From: a virus | Length of the DNA: 37,217 nucleotides | IMG/VR virus record: IMGVR_UViG_3300000230_000317 | Coordinates: 1-37,217 of that record | Reading direction: 5' to 3' (one strand) | In this document: positions 23,828-29,426 of the stretch, piece after piece | Layout of the letters: every line of letters begins with the position of its first letter | How positions within the stretch are numbered: the stretch's first letter is position 1 | Notes under the pieces: model-generated | Databases searched by the model: none | Told to the model about the DNA's origin: nothing | What the model saw: only the letters and a program-made list of their open reading frames with translations | Program-made: the position numbers and the translations under genes

Positions 23828-24616
23828 TTAAACAAAATTTAAACAAACTTCTTGATGACATGATATATTTTCAAAACCGTCAAATGTGCTAAGATCAATA
23901 ATTTTACCTGATAAAAATTGTTCATTTATATATTCAGCTGAAATATTACCGTGTAAATTATTATTCCAATTTTGAACTTTATTCACAGGAACATTCATAG
24001 TAATAGACTTTTTATAACATATCATTTTAGGCATATTTAAAGGTTGACTAGCCATGTTAGATTCTAAAGGATTTGGACCATTATAATTTATATAACGTAT
24101 ATAATATATAATATCTTTTGTTCTAAAAAAATGAGCTTCTAAACTCATAGGATAACCATAATCCCCTGTTCGCCCCCTCCAATCAAATACATTATTTTCA
24201 TCAAAAACCGGCTTAATTTGTTTTACATTAGCCGTATAACAATAAGTTAAATTAGGGTGCAACCTTAAAGATAAACATAATATATCATTATTTTTTTCAA
24301 AAATCTTAAATTCTTTATCTTCAATTGAAAAAGGTTCTTTAAAAACATCATCATCTACAAAAAATATAGTATGTTTTTTAGAAACATCTAATAAGATATT
24401 TAAATCTATCTTGAAATTTTCTTCTTTCACCCATAAAATATTTAAATCTTTATACATACCTATTAATTTCGTATACCCCTTTTCAAAAAATTCATCTGTA
24501 TAAAGATATAATATTTTGATTTGAAATTTTTCTATGTCTTTAAAATATTTTTTTATAGACCTTAAAAAAAGTTCTAATTGTCCCGCTCTATTTTTAGAAA
24601 AAACTATAATATTCAT
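23828..24616 (-). CDS. Putative GT-A type glycosyltransferase
   Basis: 262 residues. The opening MNIIVFSKNRAGQLELFLRS is the beta1-loop-alpha1 of family-2-like glycosyltransferases that begin (V/I)xSxxRxxxLxxxLxS. A DDD motif (HTIFFVDDDVF, residues 88-90) matches the metal and nucleotide-sugar binding DxD. Later blocks RGRTGDYGYP and NGPNPLESNMA are consistent with acceptor-side loops. No membrane helix. Likely modifies a phage structural component, DNA base or host surface glycan; the acceptor cannot be told. Upstream is the SmpB terminator; downstream the next start is 42 bp away. TATATAATATATAG precedes the ATG. Confidence 0.8.
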   Translation of the reverse strand: MNIIVFSKNRAGQLELFLRSIKKYFKDIEKFQIKILYLYTDEFFEKGYTKLIGMYKDLNILWVKEENFKIDLNILLDVSKKHTIFFVDDDVFKEPFSIEDKEFKIFEKNNDILCLSLRLHPNLTYCYTANVKQIKPVFDENNVFDWRGRTGDYGYPMSLEAHFFRTKDIIYYIRYINYNGPNPLESNMASQPLNMPKMICYKKSITMNVPVNKVQNWNNNLHGNISAEYINEQFLSGKIIDLSTFDGFENISCHQEVCLNFV

Positions 24617-24637
24617 ATAAATCTATATATTATATAA

Positions 24638-24673
24638 ACAATGACCAAATGTATATAATAATTTGGCCATTGT
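24638..24673 (-). terminator. Terminator downstream of smpB
   Basis: Arms ACAATGACCAAAT (24638-24650) and ATTTGGCCATTGT (24661-24673) pair over 13 bp. The single mismatch on the plus strand becomes a G-U pair on the minus strand, so it works best as a minus-strand terminator. TTTATATAAT follows. It begins just after the smpB stop. Confidence 0.65.
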
Positions 24674-24678
24674 TCGTT

Positions 24679-25131
24679 TTAATAATTATTAACTAATTTC
24701 TGTTTAGTTTCCCTATCAATATCTTTTTCTTTTAAACTATCTTTCTTATTATATAATTTCTTCCCCCTGCACAACCCAATTTCCATTTTAATCAACCCCC
24801 TTTCATTGGTAAAAATCCTCAAAGGTATTATAGTTAATCCCCTTTCATCGTACTTCTTCTTAAATTTAATCAGTTGCTTTTTAGTTAAAAGCAATTTTCT
24901 ATCACCTTTAGGATCATGTTTTTCAAGCGTAGCCTTTTCATATTCACTAATATGAAAATTCTTTAACCACAATTCATCCATTATAAAATCACAATATGAA
25001 TCATTGAAGCTAATTTTACCTTCTATAATAGATTTAACCTCTGACCCCTTTAAAATCATCCCCGCCACTTCATCTTCAATTACTTCGTAATTAAAAAATG
25101 CTTTTTTATTTTTTATGTTTAATTTACTCAT
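24679..25131 (-). CDS. smpB: SmpB, tmRNA-binding trans-translation protein
   Basis: 150 residues, aligning by eye over nearly the whole SmpB family (E. coli about 160). KNKKAFFNYEVIEDEVAGMI is followed by LKGSEVKSIIEGKISFNDSY, then WLKNFHISEYE, HDPKGDRKLLLTKKQL, GLTIIPLRIF, MEIGLCRGKKLYNKKDSLKEK and DIDRETKQK. The tmRNA-contacting and GKK-LYDKR-type blocks are kept. The C-terminal tail, which reaches into the ribosomal mRNA channel, is short but basic (KQKLVNNY). SmpB brings tmRNA to stalled ribosomes. No tmRNA gene is visible in this window, so it would use the host tmRNA or one elsewhere in the genome. Its own terminator follows. Confidence 0.93.
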   Translation of the reverse strand: MSKLNIKNKKAFFNYEVIEDEVAGMILKGSEVKSIIEGKISFNDSYCDFIMDELWLKNFHISEYEKATLEKHDPKGDRKLLLTKKQLIKFKKKYDERGLTIIPLRIFTNERGLIKMEIGLCRGKKLYNKKDSLKEKDIDRETKQKLVNNY

Positions 25132-25195
25132 ATAATAGTTATTTAATTAAAAACATGCAAGATTATGAATATAAATATTTACTTTTTTTTTTTAC

Positions 25196-25963
25196 TTATT
25201 TAGCGTAGCAATATGTACAGTTATGTTTACAAGATTTAAATTTACCTATATCTGATGATATCATGCAACCACATTCTAATCTTTGACTTTTATCTTTTGT
25301 ATCTTTTATCCATTTTTGTTCGCCTACTATTTTTCTAATCAGATTAGGATCTATACATCTATTATGTTCGATTCCATTAATGTTTATTCCTTCTGCGCAA
25401 GTAGCTAACTGTAGATTCCAGTTTTCATTTAATTTGATAATATTTTCAGATATATTTATTTTAGTATCTAAATCAATTTCTTTAAAATCATCGCTTAATT
25501 TTTTATAAGGATCTACGAAACTAAAAACGAGTTTTTCAGTATATGGAAATATTTGATCTCCAATATGTTTAATCCTATTTAATACTTTATTTTTATTAAT
25601 ATTATCATTTATAATAATAGGGTCGAATCTCCAAATAACTTTATCTTTCCCGATTAAATCGGATAATTTTTTAAAAGTTTCCAACCTATCTTTCAGGGGT
25701 GGGACGTTTAATTCATATTCTGGATAGTAATTTAAAGTATATTGAAAATAATATTGATATGGTATTAATTCTAAATATTTTATTATTGGTTCTGGGTTTT
25801 TTGTCCAAAAAACTATAAATTTCAATTTTTCAAAATTAATTTCATATTCTTTATAAAAATTATTTAATGTTATTTTACCGTTTTTTAAAACTTCTAAGAA
25901 CCATTCGGGTTTAAACGCAGGAATATCTTCTCTCCTGCTAACTGAAAGTATATAAGGGGTCAT
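25196..25963 (-). CDS. DUF1848 family protein (Cys-rich C-terminus)
   Basis: 255 residues. The start MTPYILSVSRREDIPAF and blocks VFWTKNPEPII, YYFQYTLNYYPEYEL, IWRFDPIII and NLQLATCAEGININGIEHN fit the DUF1848 family. The C-terminus CGCMISSDIGKFKSCKHNC followed by TYCYAK carries Cys at 231, 233, 245, 249 and 252, the family's putative Fe-S ligands. The protein stops two residues after the CxxCYA block, whereas bacterial members, as I recall, continue for some 20-30 residues; so it is a minimal form. The fold has been related to radical-SAM-like barrels; no reaction is known. Neighbours: SmpB downstream, a secreted protein upstream. Confidence 0.88.
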   Translation of the reverse strand: MTPYILSVSRREDIPAFKPEWFLEVLKNGKITLNNFYKEYEINFEKLKFIVFWTKNPEPIIKYLELIPYQYYFQYTLNYYPEYELNVPPLKDRLETFKKLSDLIGKDKVIWRFDPIIINDNINKNKVLNRIKHIGDQIFPYTEKLVFSFVDPYKKLSDDFKEIDLDTKINISENIIKLNENWNLQLATCAEGININGIEHNRCIDPNLIRKIVGEQKWIKDTKDKSQRLECGCMISSDIGKFKSCKHNCTYCYAK

Positions 25964-26021
25964 AATATATTGTTTATGATTTGAATTTATAAAATTAATG
26001 TAAAAAACTATAATAAAAAAA

Positions 26022-26654
26022 TTAATTAAAAATTAAATTTTCAACATTAGATTTATTTCTAATATCGAAAATTATTATATATGAATATATTTTCACTGTA
26101 ACCGTATTAAAAATATAATTTTTATTTATAATAGCACACTTAATATTATTTTTTTTATAAATAGTTTTTTTTAAATTATCATTATAAATTAAAGTGTTTG
26201 AATTAATATTTTTAATTTTATTATTTTCTTCAATAGAAGGTTTATTAAAACCTTTAAAATTAAAAATATTGTCATCTTCATTATAATCACAAATAAATTC
26301 AGTTAAATAATTATTATGAAAAATTAAATAAATATTTTTTAAAATAATATCCGAATTCATCTCATATTCAGAAATATAATATATTTTATATTCAGAATAA
26401 TTTGAATCTATTAAAATTTCAAATATTTCGATATCATTTTTACTATTTAATTTTTTAAAATTAAGGTGTTCATTTATTCCAATATATTTTATTTTGACTT
26501 TTAAATCTTTTTTTATTACATCAATTATAGAAATATTTGTTTTATTAATAACAAATAAATCTTTTTTCCAATTTATATCATTTAAATTTTGTTGATAAGA
26601 TATAAATGGAATAAATACAATAAATAAAACAATTAAAATTTTTTTAAGTATCAT
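26022..26654 (-). CDS. Secreted protein of unknown function, 210 aa
   Basis: The N-terminus MILKKILIVLFIVFIPFISYQQ is a classical signal peptide with no lipobox. The mature part is Asn/Ile/Lys-rich, beta-leaning (IIDVIKKDLKVKIKYIGI; YKIYYISEYEMN) and lacks known motifs. It is highly A+T-rich even for this window. The start ATG overlaps the stop of the upstream gene 26651-27724 by 4 bp, implying translational coupling. Export to the periplasm suggests a superinfection-exclusion or envelope role, but nothing in sequence proves it. Confidence 0.7.
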   Translation of the reverse strand: MILKKILIVLFIVFIPFISYQQNLNDINWKKDLFVINKTNISIIDVIKKDLKVKIKYIGINEHLNFKKLNSKNDIEIFEILIDSNYSEYKIYYISEYEMNSDIILKNIYLIFHNNYLTEFICDYNEDDNIFNFKGFNKPSIEENNKIKNINSNTLIYNDNLKKTIYKKNNIKCAIINKNYIFNTVTVKIYSYIIIFDIRNKSNVENLIFN

Positions 26655-27724
26655 CTGGCGGCTGGATAATGTCCTCTTTTATTTTTATATTTTTTATAAT
26701 CAAACACAAAATATTCTTTAAATTTTCCATTTTTATCTTTTAAGAATTTAAATTTCCCATATCTTAAAATAGAATTTAATATAGAACCTCTTATTCTATA
26801 AGTATCAGAACCTAATAGTTTTTCACCCGCTGATATATTACTAATTCTTAAATATTCAATATCAGCGTCTGTTATTATAGGTGCAAAAATAGTAAATTTA
26901 TTATCTTTAGGTATTTCTTTTAAGTTCAATCTTATTTGATAAGAATCTTTTTGCTTAGGCAATCTTCTAAGATTTATATCATTCACCCATTGTCTAATTA
27001 AATCTTCTTTATTGAAAAAATAATAACTTATATTTAAATCATTTTCTTCTCTTTCATCCACCGATTCTGTTTCTGGAAATCCTATTAAAAAATGCGTTAC
27101 TTCTTGAAAAGAATCATTTAACAATCTTTCAATATTAGTTGAATCATTAGTGCCTTCTGGTATTAAACTGTTTAAAAAATTATAAAGGCTTAAACCATAT
27201 AATTCCCTTTTTTTTTCTGGTGTTATATCTGGTATATTATTTATATAATTTATAACATTACTTCTTATATTACCTAAAACTGGATTTTCATTAATACTAT
27301 TTAAAAATTTAACACTAATATTCATATTATCATTTATGGTTAAATCATATCTACTATTATTTGCAGTAGATATGACACCATTGAATAAACCAGCTATTAA
27401 ACCTTCAAAATTATCACCTCTTATAGTTTTAGAATTTAATAAAGAAAGTAGATAGTTAAACATTCTCACCTTATTTGAAGGTTTCATGAGGTTTAAATCA
27501 GTATTTGACATTATACCTTCTGTATAAAATCTAGTTGGTAATTCAGGATCTTTTCTATATTCAAATTCTGTTCTAACTAAATTCTTTATAGTTTGAGCGG
27601 CATCTATTTTATCAATAGATATTTTGCCATAAGTATATGATAACTTTTTTATCATATCTAATACTGCTTCAGATGTTTCTACTTTTTCATTGAGATATTG
27701 TATGTATGTTGAAAAATTTTTCAA
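26651..27724 (-). CDS. Putative packaged nuclease-like protein with capsid-targeting-like leader (TTG start)
   Basis: The frame has no upstream ATG before an in-frame stop; a TTG at 27722-27724 gives MKNFSTYIQYLNEKVETSE. That is a close match to the T4 internal-protein leader (MKxYxEFIxE), with LNE as the possible cleavage site, which supports this start. 357 residues. RGDNFEGLIAGLFNG (about 102-116) followed by SRYDLTI and NISVKFLN (124-142) resembles a PD-(D/E)XK nuclease core with E107/E108, D127 and K139, but with Ser instead of the usual acidic residue before xK; this assignment is tentative. The TTG lies in the arm of a 25-bp inverted repeat. The stop overlaps the next start by 4 bp. 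Confidence 0.7.
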   Translation of the reverse strand: MKNFSTYIQYLNEKVETSEAVLDMIKKLSYTYGKISIDKIDAAQTIKNLVRTEFEYRKDPELPTRFYTEGIMSNTDLNLMKPSNKVRMFNYLLSLLNSKTIRGDNFEGLIAGLFNGVISTANNSRYDLTINDNMNISVKFLNSINENPVLGNIRSNVINYINNIPDITPEKKRELYGLSLYNFLNSLIPEGTNDSTNIERLLNDSFQEVTHFLIGFPETESVDEREENDLNISYYFFNKEDLIRQWVNDINLRRLPKQKDSYQIRLNLKEIPKDNKFTIFAPIITDADIEYLRISNISAGEKLLGSDTYRIRGSILNSILRYGKFKFLKDKNGKFKEYFVFDYKKYKNKRGHYPAAR

Positions 27725-27779
27725 ATTGAATAATTTTTTTCTTATTATATATTAAAAAAAATTATTCAATTTGAAAAAA
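27717..27779. repeat. 25-bp perfect inverted repeat burying a start codon
   Basis: Arms 27717-27741 and 27755-27779 are exact reverse complements, with a 13-nt A/T loop. On the minus strand the hairpin lies between the last tRNA (Ser UGA) and the coding gene, and its 3' arm contains the TTG start at 27722-27724. It may end tRNA transcription, mark a processing site or limit translation. Confidence 0.8.
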
Positions 27780-27784
27780 AAAAG

Positions 27785-27871
27785 CGGAAGAAGAAGGTGT
27801 CGATCCCTATGCGCTCATCACGCACTGACTGTTTTCAAGACAGCACCGAAGGCCGCTTCGGTTCATCTTCC
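27785..27871 (-). tRNA. trnS(uga): tRNA-Ser(UGA)
   Basis: Class II tRNA of 87 nt. Anticodon arm GCTGT-CTTGAAA-ACAGT gives TGA, with a long variable arm and discriminator G as in Ser tRNAs. The acceptor has one mismatch at position 7-66. No CCA is encoded. It reads UCA and by wobble UCG. Confidence 0.9.
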
Positions 27872-27884
27872 ATTTATATTTCTG

Positions 27885-27971
27885 CGGAGAAAAGTGATCC
27901 CGACTCACAATCACATTTAATGATCCCGATGCTTTCCAGGCATGGCTAGCGCCCTGACTAGTTTTTTCTCC
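27885..27971 (-). tRNA. trnS(gga): tRNA-Ser(GGA)
   Basis: Class II, 87 nt. Loop CTGGAAA gives anticodon GGA; acceptor GGAGAAA/TTTCTCC is perfect with G73. Long variable arm. It reads UCU and UCC. It is 13 nt from the preceding Ser tRNA. Confidence 0.9.
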
Positions 27972-27984
27972 ATTATTAAATTAG

Positions 27985-28070
27985 CGGAAGACAGAGTATT
28001 CGAAACTCACTCGATTAAGAGCCACTCGTTTAGCAGACGGTGCCGGTAAACCCTGACCGGTTTATCTTCC
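27985..28070 (-). tRNA. trnS(gcu): tRNA-Ser(GCU)
   Basis: Class II, 86 nt. Loop CTGCTAA gives anticodon GCT; long variable arm (GAGTGGCTCTTAATCGAGT). T arm GAGTTTCGAATACTC. G73, no CCA encoded. It reads AGU and AGC. Confidence 0.9.
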
Positions 28071-28083
28071 ATTTTAAAATTTG

Positions 28084-28169
28084 CGGTGAGCGGAGATAAC
28101 GATTCCCATGCGGGTTAACGCACCAGTTGTTTTCGAAACAACGCTTATCACCAAATAAGTTCACTCACC
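28084..28169 (-). tRNA. trnS(cga): tRNA-Ser(CGA)
   Basis: Class II, 86 nt. Anticodon arm GTTGT-TTCGAAA-ACAAC gives CGA; acceptor GGTGAGT/GCTCACC with a terminal G-U pair; G73; long variable arm. It reads UCG. With the other three it completes all six Ser codons. Confidence 0.9.
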
Positions 28170-28197
28170 TTATAATCAACCATTTTGTTGATATTAG

Positions 28198-28270
28198 TGG
28201 TATCGGGATGCTTCGAGTATCCATTTGTGGATTTTCAGTCCACCACACTTACCATTTGTGTTACGATACC
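28198..28270 (-). tRNA. trnF(gaa): tRNA-Phe(GAA)
   Basis: 73 nt. Acceptor GGTATCG/CGATACC, anticodon arm GTGGA-CTGAAAA-TCCAC giving GAA, A73. The T loop is CTCGAAG instead of TTCGANN, a departure from consensus. No CCA encoded. Confidence 0.88.
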
Positions 28271-28289
28271 GTATAATTTAATTTTTTAG

Positions 28290-28363
28290 CTCCCCCTCTA
28301 GGACTTGAACCTAGGACATTCTGATTAACAGTCAGATGCTCTAACCAACTGAGCTAAAGGGGA
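28290..28363 (-). tRNA. trnN(guu): tRNA-Asn(GUU)
   Basis: 74 nt. Acceptor TCCCCTT/AGGGGGA, D arm AGCTCAGTTGGTTAGAGC, anticodon arm TCTGA-CTGTTAA-TCAGA giving GTT, T arm CTAGG-TTCAAGT-CCTAG, G73. All arms are canonical. Confidence 0.93.
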
Positions 28364-28381
28364 TTGTATTTAAATAATTTG

Positions 28382-28454
28382 TGATTCCACTGGGACTTGA
28401 ACCCAGAACCCCCATCTTAAGAGGATGGTACTCTGCCAATTGAGTTACGGAATC
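28382..28454 (-). tRNA. trnK(cuu): tRNA-Lys(CUU)
   Basis: 73 nt. Acceptor GATTCCG/TGGAATC, anticodon arm CCATC-CTCTTAA-GATGG giving CTT, T arm CTGGG-TTCAAGT-CCCAG, A73. CUU is the less common Lys isoacceptor in A+T-rich genomes, where AAA dominates. Confidence 0.92.
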
Positions 28455-28466
28455 ATATTAATTTAG

Positions 28467-28540
28467 TGACCTCACTGGGACTCGAACCCAGAACTCCCAC
28501 CTTAAAAGGGTGGTACTCTAACCAGTTGAGTTACGAAGTC
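28467..28540 (-). tRNA. trnK(uuu): tRNA-Lys(UUU), copy 1
   Basis: 74 nt. Acceptor GACTTCG/TGAGGTC, anticodon arm CCACC-CTTTTAA-GGTGG giving TTT, T arm CTGGG-TTCGAGT-CCCAG, A73. Differs from copy 2 only in the D loop (AACTGGTTAG against AATTGGTAG). Confidence 0.93.
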
Positions 28541-28556
28541 AATGTAATATATTTGG

Positions 28557-28629
28557 TGACCTCACTGGGACTCGAACCCAGAACTCCCACCTTAAAAGGG
28601 TGGTACTCTACCAATTGAGTTACGAAGTC
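28557..28629 (-). tRNA. trnK(uuu): tRNA-Lys(UUU), copy 2
   Basis: 73 nt and identical to copy 1 apart from the D loop, so a recent tandem duplication. The anticodon stem-loop, the target of Lys-specific anticodon nucleases, is unchanged between the copies. Confidence 0.93.
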
Positions 28630-28645
28630 ATTAAAAAAACATTTG

Positions 28646-28719
28646 GGAGTTTAACCAGATTCGAACTGGCGCTAAAAGTGCCACAAACTTTCGTGCTAAC
28701 CGCTAACACTATAAACTCC
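28646..28719 (-). tRNA. trnH(gug): tRNA-His(GUG)
   Basis: Anticodon arm AAAGT-TTGTGGC-ACTTT gives GTG. Acceptor GAGTTTA/TAAACTC is extended by an extra G-1 paired with C73, the identity element of His tRNAs, which confirms the call. T arm GCCAG-TTCGAAT-CTGGT. Confidence 0.92.
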
Positions 28720-28728
28720 ATATATTAG

Positions 28729-28808
28729 CGCAGCAGAAACGAATCGAACGCTTAAGACCCTTTCAGGTTACAGTTTTGGAGACTGCTTGGCTTACCAATG
28801 CCCACTGC
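28729..28808 (-). tRNA. trnW(cca): tRNA-Trp(CCA)-like, aberrant shape
   Basis: 80 nt. Acceptor GCAGTGG/CTGCTGC pairs over 7 bp with G73, fitting Trp. Anticodon arm GCAGT-CTCCAAA-ACTGT gives CCA. T arm AAGCG-TTCGATT-CGTTT is intact. The D arm (GGCATTGGTAAGCC) directly abuts the acceptor without the usual U8-A9, and the variable region is about 17 nt with a small ACC/GGT stem, which is unusual for Trp. It may be functional but diverged, or a degenerate copy. Confidence 0.7.
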
Positions 28809-28819
28809 TACGTATTAAA

Positions 28820-28924
28820 AACAATGAAAATTGCTATCAGATTTGAACAGAAATTTCGCATACATTGGTAATTACTCCAATAGTTATTTTAACCGCTACC
28901 AACTTAATGGTACTATTCATTGTT
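28820..28924 (-). other. tRNA-like remnant or unassigned structured element
   Basis: 9-bp terminal inverted repeats (AACAATGAA, 28820-28828; TTCATTGTT, 28916-28924) enclose D-loop-like AAGTTGGTAG and T-loop-like GTTCAAATC on the minus strand, plus a hairpin ATTGG/CCAAT. I cannot fit a 7-nt anticodon loop with U33 or a paired T stem, so I assign no isotype. It sits first in the array, directly upstream of the Trp tRNA. Confidence 0.35.
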
Positions 28925-28972
28925 ATGTTTTTTATACATTTACAATTTCTCAATATTTCAATGAACTTAAAA

Positions 28973-29010
28973 AAACAAAACCCCGAACTTTTATGAACGG
29001 GGTTTTGTTT
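28973..29010 (-). terminator. Strong hairpin terminator upstream of the tRNA array
   Basis: A 13-bp stem (AAACAAAACCCCG, 28973-28985; CGGGGTTTTGTTT, 28998-29010) has a 12-nt loop. On the minus strand it is followed by TTTTTTT, so it should stop minus-strand transcription before the tRNA array. The nearest upstream object on that strand is the tiny ORF at 29029-29115. Confidence 0.75.
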
Positions 29011-29028
29011 GTATAATGCTTTTTTTAA

Positions 29029-29115
29029 TTATAGCACACCAATATCAACCCCGCATGTGGAAAACCACTTTGAGCTAAAAGATGAAGATTTACTATGTTT
29101 ATTAAATTTTGTCAT
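29029..29115 (-). CDS. Possible 28-aa small protein with own terminator
   Basis: ATG at 29115 opens a 28-codon frame (MTKFNKHSKSSSFS at the start, FSTCGVDIGVL at the end) stopping with TAA at 29029-29031. It is followed after 18 bp by the terminator at 28973-29010. Upstream on the minus strand are two copies of AATAGAAAAAAAT and a TAATTTTG element at 29238-29245. The stretch is more G+C-rich than its surroundings, a sign of selection, but parts (TTTTAGCTCAAAGTGG, GCGGGGTTGATATT) also recall tRNA D- and T-arm sequence, so it may be an RNA element rather than a gene. Nothing is known of the peptide. Confidence 0.4.
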   Translation of the reverse strand: MTKFNKHSKSSSFSSKWFSTCGVDIGVL

Positions 29116-29237
29116 TATTGTGATTTTTTATTTGTTATGATATGATATTTTTTTCTATTTGTTTTATATATTATATAAAAAAAGTCATTTTTTTCTATTT
29201 TTATATATTTTCTATATCGTGTCGTTTAATTATGATG

Positions 29238-29245
29238 CAAAATTA
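29238..29245 (-). promoter_or_regulatory. TAnnTTTG element upstream of the tiny ORF
   Basis: The minus strand reads TAATTTTGCATCATAATT, fitting the Bacteroidetes -7 element, about 120 nt before the 28-codon ORF. The distance is long; a closer start site could exist. Confidence 0.3.
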
Positions 29246-29426
29246 AGACTTTTTTATTTATAAAAAAAATTATTTTTATTTTTTTTAATATTTAATAAAT
29301 TTTATTTTTTCTTTAAATATTTGATGAAACAAAATTAATATTTTTTCATTTATAAAAAAAATAATTTTAATTTATTTCATTTTACAGTGAAACAAATTTA
29401 ATATATAAAAGAAAAAAATAAAAATA
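29239..29426 (+). repeat. Imperfect 92-bp-period repeats in the baseplate-operon leader
   Basis: The leader of the plus-strand baseplate operon contains AAAATTAAGACTTTTTTATT at about 29239 and AAAATTAATATTTTTTCATT at about 29331, each followed by TATAAAAAAAATtA-type sequence. A partial third copy (GAAACAAATTTAATATATA) starts at about 29389. No ORF of note. They may be duplicated promoter or regulatory units. Confidence 0.55.
29401..29411 (+). promoter_or_regulatory. ATATATAAAAG box before the baseplate operon
   Basis: ATATATAAAAG ends 15 nt before ATG 29427, followed by an A-rich tract that may serve ribosome binding. Same family of boxes as at 9992 and 20518. Confidence 0.35.

Noticed and set aside
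28831-29016. Plus-strand ORF of 61 codons
   Set aside because: It runs through the tRNA-like element and the terminator stem, and its product is low-complexity; there is no promoter or A-rich start region.
27725-29426. A tmRNA gene to partner SmpB
   Set aside because: I looked through the array and the following gap for a tRNA-like domain with an Ala-type acceptor and a tag reading frame and found none.
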